From positions 186,001 to 250,000 of the forward strand of contig VWZL01002153.1 in the NCBI GenBank assembly GCA_013396915.1: a DNA stretch of 64,000 bases, given 5' to 3'. The position numbers and the translations under genes are program-made. Below the pieces are notes generated by a model that saw only the letters and a program-made list of their open reading frames with translations, did not search any database and was not told the origin of the DNA. Every line of letters starts with the position of its first letter. Position 1 is the first letter of the stretch. This document shows, piece by piece, positions 49,201 through 60,830 of this stretch. This stretch comes from Stercorarius parasiticus (taxonomy: Eukaryota > Chordata > Aves > Charadriiformes > Stercorariidae).

Positions 49201-50221
49201 AACATCTTTAAAGAACACCTTGAATAGGAGTATAATAGGGGCTTGAGAAAAAGCAAAGGGAAGAAACACACATAAATTCTCTAGCCTATGGACATATATC
49301 CGAGGATACATGGGTGCCTGGTGCAAATGTGTAGAGATTACCTGTAGAGATGGGGAAACGAGGGTGGGAGGAAAGCAGAGCTGGGATTTCCCAGGAAAGG
49401 ATTCCTTGGGAAAATGCCTGTTAGGTGTGATTCAAGATTTTTGGCAGGTCTGTTTTAATCAGTGTTTTCACCTTTATTTCAGGTATAAAAGTAAAAAAAA
49501 TCCTCCTGAACCAGCTAGCTCAGACATTTTAAAATAATAAAGATATCCAGCTTCACTTTGTGTTTGGAAGATGTTTCTGAAAATGAAAATTAGTTAAATG
49601 GAGTATTCTGAATCACAGGTATGTTTGTGTATATGTTTATACATAAAACTTTGCCTGACTTTTTCCACACATTTCTTAAAAGTCTGGTTTAGACAAGTTG
49701 TTTTTCTTAATTCCTGTCCTGGTTCAGGATTAGAAGTATTCTAATGCCTTGATATTTTTCCAACACAAAGAAAAAAAGAAGAAAAAATACTTCTTGCCTA
49801 TTTCTAGTGATGGACTTCCCCTCTCTTTTAGTAGAAATGGAGCAGGACTAACATATGGGTGTTCTGGGATCCCCTTGACCCAGGCAGCATCCCTCTGCAT
49901 CCTGACCAGGAATGGCGAGGGGTGCTGGGGAACGGGCACATCCCAGGAAAAAGAGGTCACAGGGACGGATTTACTGGGATGCTCCCTTTGGCAGTTCTTT
50001 CTGGCCTTGATGTGGTATGGAAGGCAGATCATTTTTTCCACAGTTTGACCTCTCAAGTCCCATCCGTTCCCCCTTATAGCATTCACTACCCACATCAGGT
50101 GGGGCATGGCTGGGGTTGTCTTCTCAGACAGACACCCATGGAAAAGGGCTGTTTCCTTGACCATTTGCATTAGCAGTAATAGTGTCCAGGATGCTCTTGC
50201 ACAAAAATTTGGATTGCAATT

Positions 50222-50366
50222 AAGAGAAGAAGAAGAAGAAGGAGGAGGAGGAGGAGGAGGAGGAAAAGAAAAAGAAAAAGAAAAAGAAAAAGAAAAAGAA
50301 AAAGAAAAAGAAAAAGAAAAAGAAAAAGAAAAAGAAAAAGAAAAAGAAAAAGAAAAAGAAAAAGAG
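50222..50366 (+). repeat. Compound polypurine microsatellite (GAA)5(GGA)8(AAAAAG)16
   Basis: 145 consecutive purines with no pyrimidine. (GAA)5 lies at 50226-50240, (GGA)8 at 50241-50264, and 16 perfect AAAAAG units at 50269-50364. In one frame this reads as Glu, Gly and then Lys-Glu repeats, which is an artefact and not a protein. Such tracts can form triplex (H-DNA) structures and often mutate in length; that part is general knowledge, not visible here. Confidence 0.97.
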
Positions 50367-50761
50367 TCTCTTCAGCACCTGTTGCCAGATCCTTTCATCA
50401 CCTCATGGAAGTTTCATGCCTGGCAAAGACCTCTGCAAAAAGGCCTGAAATTGGGAAACAGAGGTGTAGAGGGAGCTAGACACTCCTCACCCATTCAGAG
50501 ACCTGAGAAATCAGTCAGGTTTTGAGGAAGATGATCACAGCTCGGCCCAGGCAAAATTCCCCATTGTGCTTCTGGATAAGGGTGATCTCTGCGACAGGGG
50601 CAGAATCAGAGTAAATCATAATCAGGAAGATTTTCTGTATTGCTCCCATCCTCAAAACATTTTCCTCCCCTTCCACTGCTAGAGAAGAAACATCCAGTCA
50701 TTGCTCTAGCAGGGAAGGAAAAAAAAAAGAAAGAAAAAAATGAATGAAAAGCCTTGAAAGC

Positions 50762-50797
50762 CAGCACACAAACATGCCTTATAAGGGTGTCTTTATT
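50762..50797 (-). terminator. Candidate polyadenylation site: AATAAA plus GT-rich downstream element
   Basis: On the minus strand AATAAA lies at 50797-50792. About 18-28 bases further on comes TGTTTGTGTGCTGG. The spacing matches a standard vertebrate cleavage and polyadenylation site. It lies 27 bases after the stop of the candidate exon at 50825-50927. No genomic poly(A) run follows, which argues against a processed pseudogene. Confidence 0.35.
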
Positions 50798-50927
50798 TAA
50801 GCGGATGGGGTACGGGAGCTGGAATCACTTTTTGAGGATGAAGAATTCACCGGGGAGGCTGCCATGAAGTCTCACAACGGTCCCCAGCACAACGCCGGGG
50901 TCTATGTTACCCAACCCGCTGGAGCGC
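50780..50927 (-). CDS. Candidate short 3'-terminal exon, product unknown
   Basis: Minus strand. A strong acceptor-like TTTTTTTTCTGAG ends at 50928. The frame then runs for 33 codons from 50926 to a TGA at 50827-50825. The peptide contains GLGNIDPGVVLGTV and ends LPGEFFILKK. GC at third positions is about 70 %. The segment has about 9 CpG in 150 bases, high for this window. A consensus poly(A) signal follows. I do not recognise the protein. The opposite strand is also open over 50801-50950, preceded by TAA and with no good donor, so one of the two frames is a shadow. A frame of this length can easily arise by chance; the case rests on the combination of acceptor, frame, stop and poly(A) signals. 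Confidence 0.27.
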
Positions 50928-52526
50928 CTCAGAAAAAAAATAGCCGGTTTTAAAAAGGTGTGCGGTGGGATTTATGGCATTCCAGCATTTAGTCTGGTAT
51001 GAAACAGATCTTGTTTTTTTACAGTTACAGTCAAAGAGGAGGGCTGTAGGCTGAGAGTGACAGATGCACTGTGTTCATGAAGATTGTTGCAAAATACTTT
51101 CATTTCTAGAAAAAAAAAACACAGACTAATTGCTGAACTTAACAATTTAGTACCAAAAGCTGGTTTGTCGTTACAAGGATGCACAAGTGCAGACAGCATT
51201 CCCAAGGACTCTGCTTCAATCTGGTGGTTGTGCATTCAGGTGCTGCGATACCATTCAACATTCAGCCAGTTGTGCCACAATAAATGTCCACATTTAATAG
51301 GATTAGAAGCAAAGTTGGAATTATTCTATTGAAGAGTAGGAAGAGGAGAAGGAGGAGTATTCTGGGAGAAAAAGGATGTAAAATGCCACAAAAAAATTTA
51401 AAGAAACATTACCCTTTGCATTATCCTGGATCTTGGCTACAGCTTGTTGCAAATGCTCCATCACAACTGTTTTTGAAAGGAAAGTAGGTTTTCAAATAAA
51501 TACACACATTTTTTCCTAGAGATGCTCTGCTTTCCTGGGAGAGGCTTGAGTTTTTTTTTTCATCCAAAGAAAAAGTACTTGAATTCTGCAACTGAATTTA
51601 TATGTTCCTTGAATCACCTACCTGCAAATCCCAAGATGTATGGCCTCCTGTCTTTTAGGAAAATAATTGTGAGGCGTTGCAGGAATTTTAGTCCAAGAAG
51701 ATGCCCAGTAAAGAGAATGAAAGCGTGAGGTATGCAACAGAGTTGTGCTGGCATTTTCAAAACCCAATATTTAGATCTTTAGATCACCCCCCTTGCCCCT
51801 CGCAAAAAAAATAATTAGGGCATATTATATATGTCCGTGTATTTTCCCCTATTTTCTTCTAAGGATACCATTAGGGACAAATAAATAAATAAATTGTGAT
51901 CAGTTGTCTAGGGACATCCAGACCAAGCTTCCAACAGTTATGTACTACAGCTGATAAAGTTCTTGCTCATATATTTTTAATTTTGGCTTAGACAGAAATG
52001 TACACACCCCTTCAATCCCCCTCTTCATTTACATACAAAACCCCATTATTTAGTTATACCTGAGACACTTAGATGAATTCCTTCTGCTTTCATCTTGGTT
52101 TTTAATTCTCAGTGGCACCCTGTGTTGGGAGCAGACCGACCCTGAGCCGTTCTCTGCTTTCCTCCGCTGTGACTTCTGGAGATCTTGTCCATCCTTTCTC
52201 ATACACACATGGGGTGGAGGGAGGCTCTGCAGCCCTGTGTGGAGGGTTGTCACAACAAAGCCTGGGAGGACAGCTGAAAGCCTTACTGAACTAAACTGAT
52301 TTTTGAGCATGGTTAGAGACAAAAGTAGAGAAAATGAGAAAGCAAGGCCATGAGCCGATTTTTTTCAGTTAAATCTTTGATTTCCTCGATCTCAGAAGAA
52401 GAGCATCTCTTCTCACTCACACATGGCAGCTTGCTCACCCACACAATGTCTGGTCTCCGGGGTCTTGACTGAGGCATGTATAACACGGACAGCATCTTGG
52501 CAGCGCCGCTGGGCAGAAGGTGAGGT
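50928..52526. other. Single-copy-looking non-coding stretch
   Basis: No gene is recognised. It holds short A-rich runs (51109-51119) and an (AAAT)-type run near 51880-51895. Nothing else is visible. Confidence 0.6.
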
Positions 52527-52790
52527 AGAAGAGGTAATGGGCACAAACTTGAGCATAGGAAGTTCCATCTAAACATGAGAAGGAACTTCTTTCCTGTGAG
52601 GGTGGCAGAGCCCTGGCACAGGCTGCCCAGAGAGGTGGTGGAGTCTCCGTCTCTGGAGACATTCCAAACCCGCCTGGACGCGTTCCTGTGCCACCTGCTC
52701 TGGGTGACCCTGCTCTGGAAGGGGGTTGGATGGGATGATCTCCAGAGGTCCCTTCCAACCCCTGCCAGTCTGGGATTCTGTGATTCTGTG
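52527..52790 (+). repeat. CR1 LINE 3' end, 'GATCTCCAGAGG' subfamily
   Basis: The end of ORF2 is readable as MRRNFFPVRVAEPWHRLPRE and then SPSLETFQTRLDAFLCHLL. The untranslated end follows, with GATGATCTCCAGAGGTCCCTTCCAACCCC and ATTCTGTG octamers. The tail octamer (CTGTG) and 3' text differ from the CCTTTAGAGG copies, marking a separate subfamily. It is 5'-truncated and inert. Confidence 0.96.
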
Positions 52791-52966
52791 TGTTTAGAGT
52801 TAATGGAAATCAGCACCCCAAACACTCTGATTTTCATTTACACAGCAAAGCTTGTTCGCATCACCTTACCAACCCCCAGAGACCCTCCATGGGAATAAAT
52901 ATGCAAAGTCAGAAACAACACCTACTGCTCAGTGCCTCTCTTTCATCAGTTGATGGATGTTTTGGA

Positions 52967-53164
52967 TCCTTACCAAAAGGGTTGTCAAGCATTGGAAAAG
53001 GCTGCCCAGGGAAGTGGTGGAGTCATCATCCTTGGAGGAATTCAAAAGACGTGTAGATGTGGTGCTGAGGGTCATAGTTTGATGGTAACTTGGCAGTAGT
53101 GGGTTAATGGTTGGATTCAATGATCTGGAAGGTCTCTTTCAACCACAGTGATTCTATGATTCTA
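52967..53164 (+). repeat. CR1 LINE 3' end, older and more diverged subfamily
   Basis: It contains GTTGTCAAGCATTGGAAAAGGCTGCCCAGG, 'GTGGTGGAGTCATCATCCTTGGAGG', a C-terminal frame ending at a TAA-type remnant, and the 3' text 'GGTTGGATTCAATGATCTGG' with a CR1-like end TTTCAACCACAGTGATTCTATG. It is more diverged than its neighbour at 52527-52790. The two share orientation and are 176 bases apart. Confidence 0.9.
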
Positions 53165-56100
53165 CAGTAAATAGTTTGGTGCAGAGAGTTTCTTTGCAGC
53201 ACATACCGCCGCACGCTGCTGGCCCACGACTAGGTGCACAATTCCTGCTGCTGAAGCTCCTAATTCCTAAATCCCTCTGTGGTTTCAGGCAAGTGCAATT
53301 AGCTTGGAAATATTTCCTAAATGGGACAATGCACAGATCAGAGGAGGGTTTGTTTTAGCTCATGCTCCCAGGTTCACAGTGTCCAGAGCATCTATCATGT
53401 GCGGCACCGAGGCCTCTTGTGCTGCAGACCCAAGTTCTGAGCTGAAAATTGGCACTGGTACACAGGAATGACGGCGATTCTTACTGGTTGCTTCTTGGAG
53501 ATGCAAAAATGAGTAAAAGAGCAGGAAAGATGAAGACAGATTGAGAGATGACAGGGAACAGAAGGTGAGGAAGGAGCCGCCGTGCCACTGGCTGTCTCGT
53601 TACCTTCACAGCTAAAGAAACTTTTGAGTTGAAGCTCTGCGCCTCTCCTCTGTGGCCTGGATTTTGGGAGGCAGACTTTGCAGCGGTGCAAATGGGATGT
53701 AACCCCATCAAAACCAGCAGGATGGCCTCCTAAGTGCAGCAACGTAAGGCTGGGCTGAATCTATATGGTTATAATGTAAATACAACCACAGTTTGGCCCC
53801 AGATGCTTTCTACCAGAGACATACCAACTCTATATTCAGCCTTTCTAAACTTCCTGGTGCCCTGATGTAACTGGCTATGAAAATGAAGTGTGTCTGGCAC
53901 AGCTGGAGTTGGAGAGCTAAATTATCATCTGGCGCCTCACAGCAAAAATCCGGTGCCTTGAAAGCAGCCAGGTTTCTGCTCTGCTGTAAAACACAGACAA
54001 GAGCCTGTGCTTCGCCTGCCTTCGACTGCCTCCCCCGTCTCCCACCGCTCACTCTCACTATAAAGAAACTTCCTAAATCCCAGCATAGATCATGCAATCA
54101 CAGCATTGTCTGTAGAAAGGTGTTTGTTCAGATTAAATCTTTTAAAAATAATGGTGACAAAGGCACACGCATGGAACAAGGAAAATCTTAATTGACCCAA
54201 CCAAACCGTTTGCTAAATTCCTTAGCAGATGTAGCTCTGTATGTATAATAGAAATAAGTATATAATGTTTGCTGTAATGTACAAAAATGAATATAAGGGA
54301 GTAATGAAAGCAATTAATCTTGTATTATACTAACTAGTAAATTTAGAGCGTGTGGAGAGGAGATAATACGCTATTTTAACATCAAGTGTCCTTATGAGAT
54401 ATTAGTGAAGTGAAGCTGCGTTGAACGAAGCATTTTTTTTACGTATTTGTGAATTCTGAAAGTGATGCATTAGGTGGTCTTAATGTTGCTGTCAAGGTCG
54501 AAGCGATATGAATGTAATCTTAACCAGTAGAATGAGGTCTCGCTAAGTGTATCATATGGGATGCAAGACTGCATAGGTAATAAATTAGTATGTAAATCAG
54601 GGTAGTTTTGGGAGATAAAAGGGCATATGCAAGGGGTGTACTTCAGGAGCTGTTCTCCCAAGATAAGGTCACCGAGAACTGCCATGGTCCTCTTCCTGTC
54701 AAATCAGCGTGTAATAGAAGTTACCAAAGATTTTGCTCTGTTAGAATACTTATGTGCTCCAGAGTACAGCAGGTACTGAACTTATGTCCTGTCTGCCCTT
54801 TCTTTATTGCTTTTATTCCAACAGATCTAATAATTTTCATGTGACCATTGAGAAAAACTGGTATTTAACCGGCCTGTATTTAACCAGACAACAGTGGAAT
54901 CGGTTATACTCCAGAACTGGACCATGCATTCGTATTTAGGGATTTTCATGAAGTCCCATTTCTTCAGTCAAAAAAAATTGCTATAAGAATAAAAATAAAA
55001 ACCCCCACCCCTCTTCCGAAACAAAGGACCTGGCTTATTGCATCGCCTTTGTTCGGCTCTCCTGCACAATGTGTTGTCTGCAAATGGAAGTCCGAACCAG
55101 CTGCAGTGATGAGATTTCCAGCTTTGCGCAATCAAAAGGCACGAATCCCATTTGCAGGCTGTCAGTTACAAAGCCCAAATCTTTTCAAGGCGACACAAGA
55201 GTGCTAACAAGTGGAGGTGGGTAAACTAGGAAAGGCAGTTTTTTCTTGTAAAAAAAGAATCCCAAATACCTGCCTATATAGAGCAACTTAAGCCAATGCT
55301 CCCAGGGTAGGGAACCTATTTAGGACCACTCCCTAAAGCTCTTAATATTGCCTTTGATCCTTTCTGTGTCTAGCTACAGTTAGAACATGATAAAAAAAAC
55401 CAACCAAAAAACCAAGATGAAGTTGAAAATGAATGACCAAAGAAATTAATGAAAGTTGAGGGTTTTTAGTAAGAATTGGACCTTTTTCATCTGATGTGAT
55501 GTCTAACATATGGCACTTGCCCCATCGCTGTTAAAACATGAGCTCTGTACTGCTGCGACACATTGCCTCCTGGAAAGATTTCCATCACTTCTGCACCTTT
55601 CCCCAGAGCTTAGGTGACTGCTAGGACTCTCTGCATGATCTTTTTAAGAGCTAGTTGGGACAGATGAATCCCATTCTCTGCAGGTATAATTAATTCCACC
55701 TCTAATGAAGCTGTCTCTGATCTTCTAGAGAATCAGAACTTCGCTTTTACACTTTAAATTTTGTTTTTCCCCAGGACATCTACCAAGTGAAGAAAGGGAA
55801 CAACAGTAATTCTATAAAATATCAAGGATTTGGTATGGTAAAATTAATCTTTCCTGCTTTATTGGGGAATTTCCTTTTTTTGAATTCTACCTGCAACCAG
55901 GAAGCCTGACTGGAAACAAATCCTGTTTCTTTTGTCTTTATATGGGAAAATGAGCTGTATTTATCTCCCAACTTTTTAACAGGGTAATTTAGTTTTGGAG
56001 AAAGTTCAGGTTTTTTCTTTATATCATTCTAAAAAGAATGCCAGTCTTAATTTTTTCATTTTAAAATCTAACACTGTGTAGCCAATATCATCGTTTCCTT

Positions 56101-59100
56101 GGAGTAGGTTTCTCTCTTATTCCCCACAGCTGCAAAAGAACATTATAGATATGAAATTGTTCTGGGCAGGAGCTGGGAAAGAAAAGCTGGCCAGGAATAT
56201 AAATTACTTTTCCTTTCATTCATATTGAGTTTGCAGTTATTCTGGCATAAAATTAGAGTAAAACCACTCTTAGTAGAGGATTTACACCATTGACTTAAGT
56301 GAGATCACTTTGTGTTCACAATCCTGGATCCAATGGAGATAGAGTAACACCAATAAAAGCACCATAAGGACACCAATAAAAAATAAGCAGAATCTGGCCC
56401 CTCAGAAGCACCTCTTAGACAAGTTGGAGCCCTAAGTCATGGTGATGTGCCGTGAGCAAGGTAAACCTGAGGCCAGCAAGGAGAGCAAAAGCAGTAGTGT
56501 CTTCCTTGCTAGGGGCTGGTGCTCATGAGCCTGTGATAGTGGGAAACCACTGCTCTGGGTGAGGCCAAGGCTCCTCTCTGAATACATATAATGTGGTTTT
56601 CTAATCCTTGCTCTGAGGTGTCAGTGGGACTCTCCAGGAGTGTCCTCTCTTTGGGTTTCAGAGAGCAGCTTCTAGATGGGTGGCCCTTGAGTGTGAAGAG
56701 GTCAAGGATTCCGTGCGCTCACACACCGACTCTTTCACTTGGCAGACGTGGAGCTCACAGAGCAGATGCTCCTCTGACTCATACAGGTGTAAATAAGGAT
56801 TTCCTCCAAGGAAAGCTGGACATTACACCTAACCGCTTCGCCGGAGCTGGTAGAGTCACTGCTGATTCACACTGGGAAAACTTGGCTCCATGACCCCAAC
56901 CACTGGACCACACAATCCATTCCCTTCCCCTCTCCATAATTCATACACAGTAACGCACTTGTAAGGATGATATATGCTTTCAGCAGACGTTCCCCATGCT
57001 GGTATGATGACTATGCGTCCAGGGTATTGCACTACGTCACCAGTGCCAGCAGAGAAATCGTCTGGTGCGCTCAGATCTGAAAGGGTTGATCCACGCAGAC
57101 AAGAAAAGTCCTTGCCCAGGACCCTGAGGCACTATCCCAAAACAGAGGCAGTCAGACGCATCAATGGCAGCAGGAATTTCAGGGAGTTTTCTCTGATCAG
57201 AAGTCTAATAGTCCAAACCATTAAAAAAAAAATAAAAAAAAAAAATCCCATTTAGACATGACACAGCTGCTTTAGAGGAAAAAAGCTTTTTCCCCAAAAT
57301 AATTTTTATCCAAAATTTAAAGAGAAGTTTGCCAAACTTTTCTTTTCACATCATTCAGTGTATCCAGCAGGGAAGGGAACAGACATAAAGGCTGGATTGT
57401 GATGCCAAGTGTTGGTTAAATCCAGACCCCTCCTCAGGTCCAAAGGGGACGTATTGCCAGAACACAGTTCTTCTGAGACTCCTGGGCTGAATTTCAAAGA
57501 CATAAAATAAAACTTGGAAATAAATGTAGCGTTTTGGATAGCTACCAGGATCAAAAGAAACTCCCAGCTGACAGGGTTCCTCTGTAGCTACTATCAAACA
57601 CACATAGCTGCTACTCGCATAGTACTTTTAAAATCTGTGAACAGCAAATGAATATGTAAAAAACCATATCTTTTTGTGTGCTGTAGAAATTTCCCATTGA
57701 GACCTATCACTAGGCCATCCAAACTGTATCCATACAAAATAGATGAAGTTGTCAGGGAATTTAACGGAATCTCAGCTCTTTTCTCCTACTGGGCTATATA
57801 AAACTCTGCTTAGATCATTTTTCTTGGAGTGTAGAAAGGAGAGGAAGTGGTTGCTTTGTATTTTGTTCCGTTCTTAGTCTGTGTTGCTTGAGAAGAATGG
57901 CTCAGTAATTGCTAAATGTTTCAGCTATTTTTCTCCTCTTCCTTCACTCAGATCTTAAAAAATATCCAATCAACTCTATAGTTCAGCAACTACATTGAGA
58001 AGCTACCACAGAAATCTCTTTCGTACATTTAAAAGAACTTTTAATCAAAAATTTAAAATTATTATACGTTCCACTTATGGTGATGCAACTCCCTGTGATA
58101 ATTATGGGTGGGGTTTTTAACCCAAGGTTTATTTCAATGAAGTATTGCTTATATTTCTGGTTCTGCATCTCTTGTCTAACTGAGATGTGAATCTAAGCTG
58201 ACACGCCCACTTTGCCTGGCTCCAGCTGGAGTTTATCTGAACCGGATCAGTCCCAAAATTCACCACCAAATTATATTTTCTTCCATATACACATTTGTAC
58301 TTCAGGTGAACACACTAAAACATCATGGATAAAGCGGCGATGTGGTGACTAATGCTCAAGAGAAGTCCCACAGAATTATCGACTCTGCTGAAAAACTTCC
58401 TGTTGGAGTAAAATTTCTCAACTGCTGGGTCAGATAATTTCACCCAAATTAATAGTTCTGTGGGTAGGAAAGCATCTTGCCTCTTGAAATGGGTTCCAGG
58501 ACGGCCTTTATCTTTCTAATTGATGCGGAACCCAGTCAGCAGAGTCAGCGGTCTCCAGTCCAGGGAGAGTGGCACTTTCAGCCATTTCACTAAAATTGAG
58601 GTTCCGTGCAGGATTTTGCAGTGGGAGGTTGAAGTCAGAGCTACAGGATGATAGATGGGTGCAATGCAAGGTGAGGGTCTTCTGCAAGGAGAACAAAGAA
58701 GGGCTCTTTGTGCAAACCACAGAGCTCCAACCACTCTATTCAAAAGCAATTCTAAATCCCATTCAAAGACCTCATTAACTCAGTGGGAGCCTGGTCTGAC
58801 CAAGAATTTTAAGCTTAGACCTTTAATAGGAACAGTCACAAGGGGACAGAGACAGCAGGATATACTCCATTTTTTTCTAACCAGGATGAAATTAATCTCT
58901 ATGCAGAAAATCAGCTTAAGGACTCTACCCTACTTTAATTCCTGCAAGGCCTCTGTAGTTCACTTGAGTAATCATTGATTGGATTCTTAAGAGATACAGG
59001 GAAGCTCTAGCTAATTACAGTACATCTGTGAATAACTGCATTTTTGGTCCTTAGGCAGTTCTGAAATTTAGAAGAAAAAAAAAAAGAAAAAATCAACCTG

Positions 59101-60737
59101 GAAGGAAAGTATTCAAAAATGTGGTGTCTTGAAAAATAAGACTGTCAAAATCTGGTCAAGTGAAACATTTTGATTTGATTGCTACAGTTGTTTTTTTTTT
59201 TACCATATATAACACTGAAACATATTTCGAGGTCAAATGTTTTTCAACCTAAGAAGGTGAAACATTTCATTTTGAAAACGGCAAAACAAAATGTTCCCAT
59301 TTTTATGTTATAATTTGTGGGTGGACGATTTTTTTAAAAAAACTCTGCAAAGTTTTAATACATTTATGTAGGTTTCCAGCTGATCCTCATCTGAGTTTTG
59401 GGGCTCAAAAGTTTGGCTCAGATTTCAACTTTCTGCTCCCGTGACACAGAGTCCTTTTCCTGGGCTAAAGCTACAGATGAATCACCTGCACAAGAGGGTC
59501 TGTCTCTATAGACGGTTACAGTGGACATATATGGTGAAAATGGATCGTTCTCATTTTGGCAGAAAAGATGAATGTTTGTGTGATCTATGCACACAAACTG
59601 CAGCAATGTTTTAAGATCAATGGTACTGGGGACAGTCACAAGAAAAGACCATTTGCAACCCTGTAAGATTGATGCTCCCTTTCAGGAATGGGTGAAAAAC
59701 ACTGGAAAGATTTCTCTCTACTGTCTTAAAAATGCTCCCAGCCTGATCCAAAGCCATCTGAGTCAACAAACCGATCAGTTGTATTACGGTGACATCAAGA
59801 GGCCACTGCTGTGCTGGAGACACAGCTGCTCTGTAAAGCTTATTGTCTCCCGGGAGCGAGCAGGAGACTGAGGAGAGCAGTAACTTGCTCAAGGACATCT
59901 CTGTGTTCAGGGCACAGCTGAGATATGACCAAGACATACCAGGTCACAACCCTGAACTTCCCAGCGCACGCTGCTTCGCCTGCATCTGAGGCAGATTTTT
60001 GAGGCTGTAGAACAAGCTGCAGAGCTGAGATGGGTTTTTGCTGAAAAAATCACCCAGAAACTGCAGTTTCCTGGGTACCCCAGAGGGTGGTTCATGACCT
60101 GCTGTGGGAGATCCATCTGAGAGCAGCCTGCAAGGCTGGGATTATCAGGGCAGATCTGGAGTCAGGCATGTCCATACCAGTCGAGGCAGAGCAAGGGTCT
60201 TGCACCCTCAGAAAAATGCCTTCACATGGGGCTTTCTGAGAAAAAACAGGAGGGTGTTGCTTCTGCGAACTGCACAATAGCCACCAAATTGTGGTGGTGA
60301 TAGTGCAAGGACCAACTGGCAAAGTCCATTCCTTCTCTACCCGCTCCCTGCGTAACAAAATCCCCCCACCCCACTGTCCCTCTCTGCCATCTCTCCATCT
60401 CCAGAAGCTCCTTGCACAGGGACACTAGCTGCATCATGCCAACATGCTCTTTAGTTGTGGTATTACTAAATCTCTCATGCTGAAGCATGGTGGTTTCTGC
60501 CCTGCTGCGTGCCCTGGGATGCAGGAGAGGGTCTGGCTGTCGATCCTGCTGATCCCAGCCTGGCACCGGACAAGATCCTCCTCTGCCATGGGACATCTGA
60601 GCATTTTGACAGGACAAGTTCCTCCCATTCACAGGAACGTGCTCCAGGAGGTCCAGCTTGGGTTGAATGCTCAGTGTGTAGGGCTGAGAGAGAGCCTGGT
60701 GCCTCTCATCTCCATGTGTGCTTGTGGGGAAGGAACG
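53165..60737. other. Single-copy-looking non-coding stretch with a possible solo LTR
   Basis: No gene is recognised in this 7.6 kb. Open frames reach 116 codons and look random. The 54.2-54.8 kb part resembles a retroviral LTR and is listed separately. An A-rich run lies at 57224-57245. Text at 59150-59350 (GAAACATTTCATTTTGAAAAC, GGCAAAACAAAATG) looks like an old dispersed repeat that I cannot name. Confidence 0.55.
54231..54821 (+). mobile_element. Possible ERVL-like solo LTR
   Basis: About 590 bases of distinctive texture: AATGAATATAAGGGAGTAATG near the start, GAAGTGAAGCTGCGTTGAACGAAGC at about 54408-54432, and a TATA-like GATAAAAGGG at 54614-54622. It ends in TTTTATTCCAACA. The 5-base sequence CAGAT occurs on both sides (54226-54230 and 54822-54826) and could be a target-site duplication, but taking it as such leaves the ends without the usual TG...CA. 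No gag, pol or env sequence is present. The call rests on resemblance to avian endogenous retrovirus LTRs from memory. Edges and orientation are uncertain. Confidence 0.33.
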
Positions 60738-60830
60738 TCACAGAATCACAGGATGATAGGGGTTGGAAGGGACCTCTGGAGATCATCTAGTCCAACCCTC
60801 CTGCCAGAGCAGGGTCACCCAGACTCTAGG
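60738..60830 (-). repeat. CR1 LINE, short 3' end, minus strand
   Basis: TCACAGAATCACAGGATGATAGGGGTTGGAAGGGACCTCTGG is the reverse of a CR1 3' end. The continuation AGATCATCTAGTCCAACCC and AGCAGGGTCACCC matches the same 'GATCTCCAGAGG' subfamily as the copy at 52527-52790. Only about 93 bases remain. Confidence 0.94.

Larger units (their letters stand above)
41367..50221. other. Single-copy-looking non-coding stretch
   Basis: No gene is recognised in this 8.9 kb. The longest frames (149 codons, minus strand 48719-49168; 146 codons, minus strand 49730-50170) show no domain and include simple-sequence DNA at their ends. Short inverted repeats at 44891-44931 and 46913-46934 and an AT/AC simple repeat at 49133-49200 are listed separately. 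Confidence 0.55.

Noticed and set aside
50106..50525. Lys-Glu repeat protein of 139 codons
   Set aside because: It is the (GGA)(AAAAAG) microsatellite read through; the flanks are not coding-like.
50801..50950. Plus-strand frame of 50 codons over the candidate terminal exon
   Set aside because: Preceded by an in-frame TAA, no usable donor before its stop, and the minus strand has the better acceptor and poly(A) signals. Not fully excluded.
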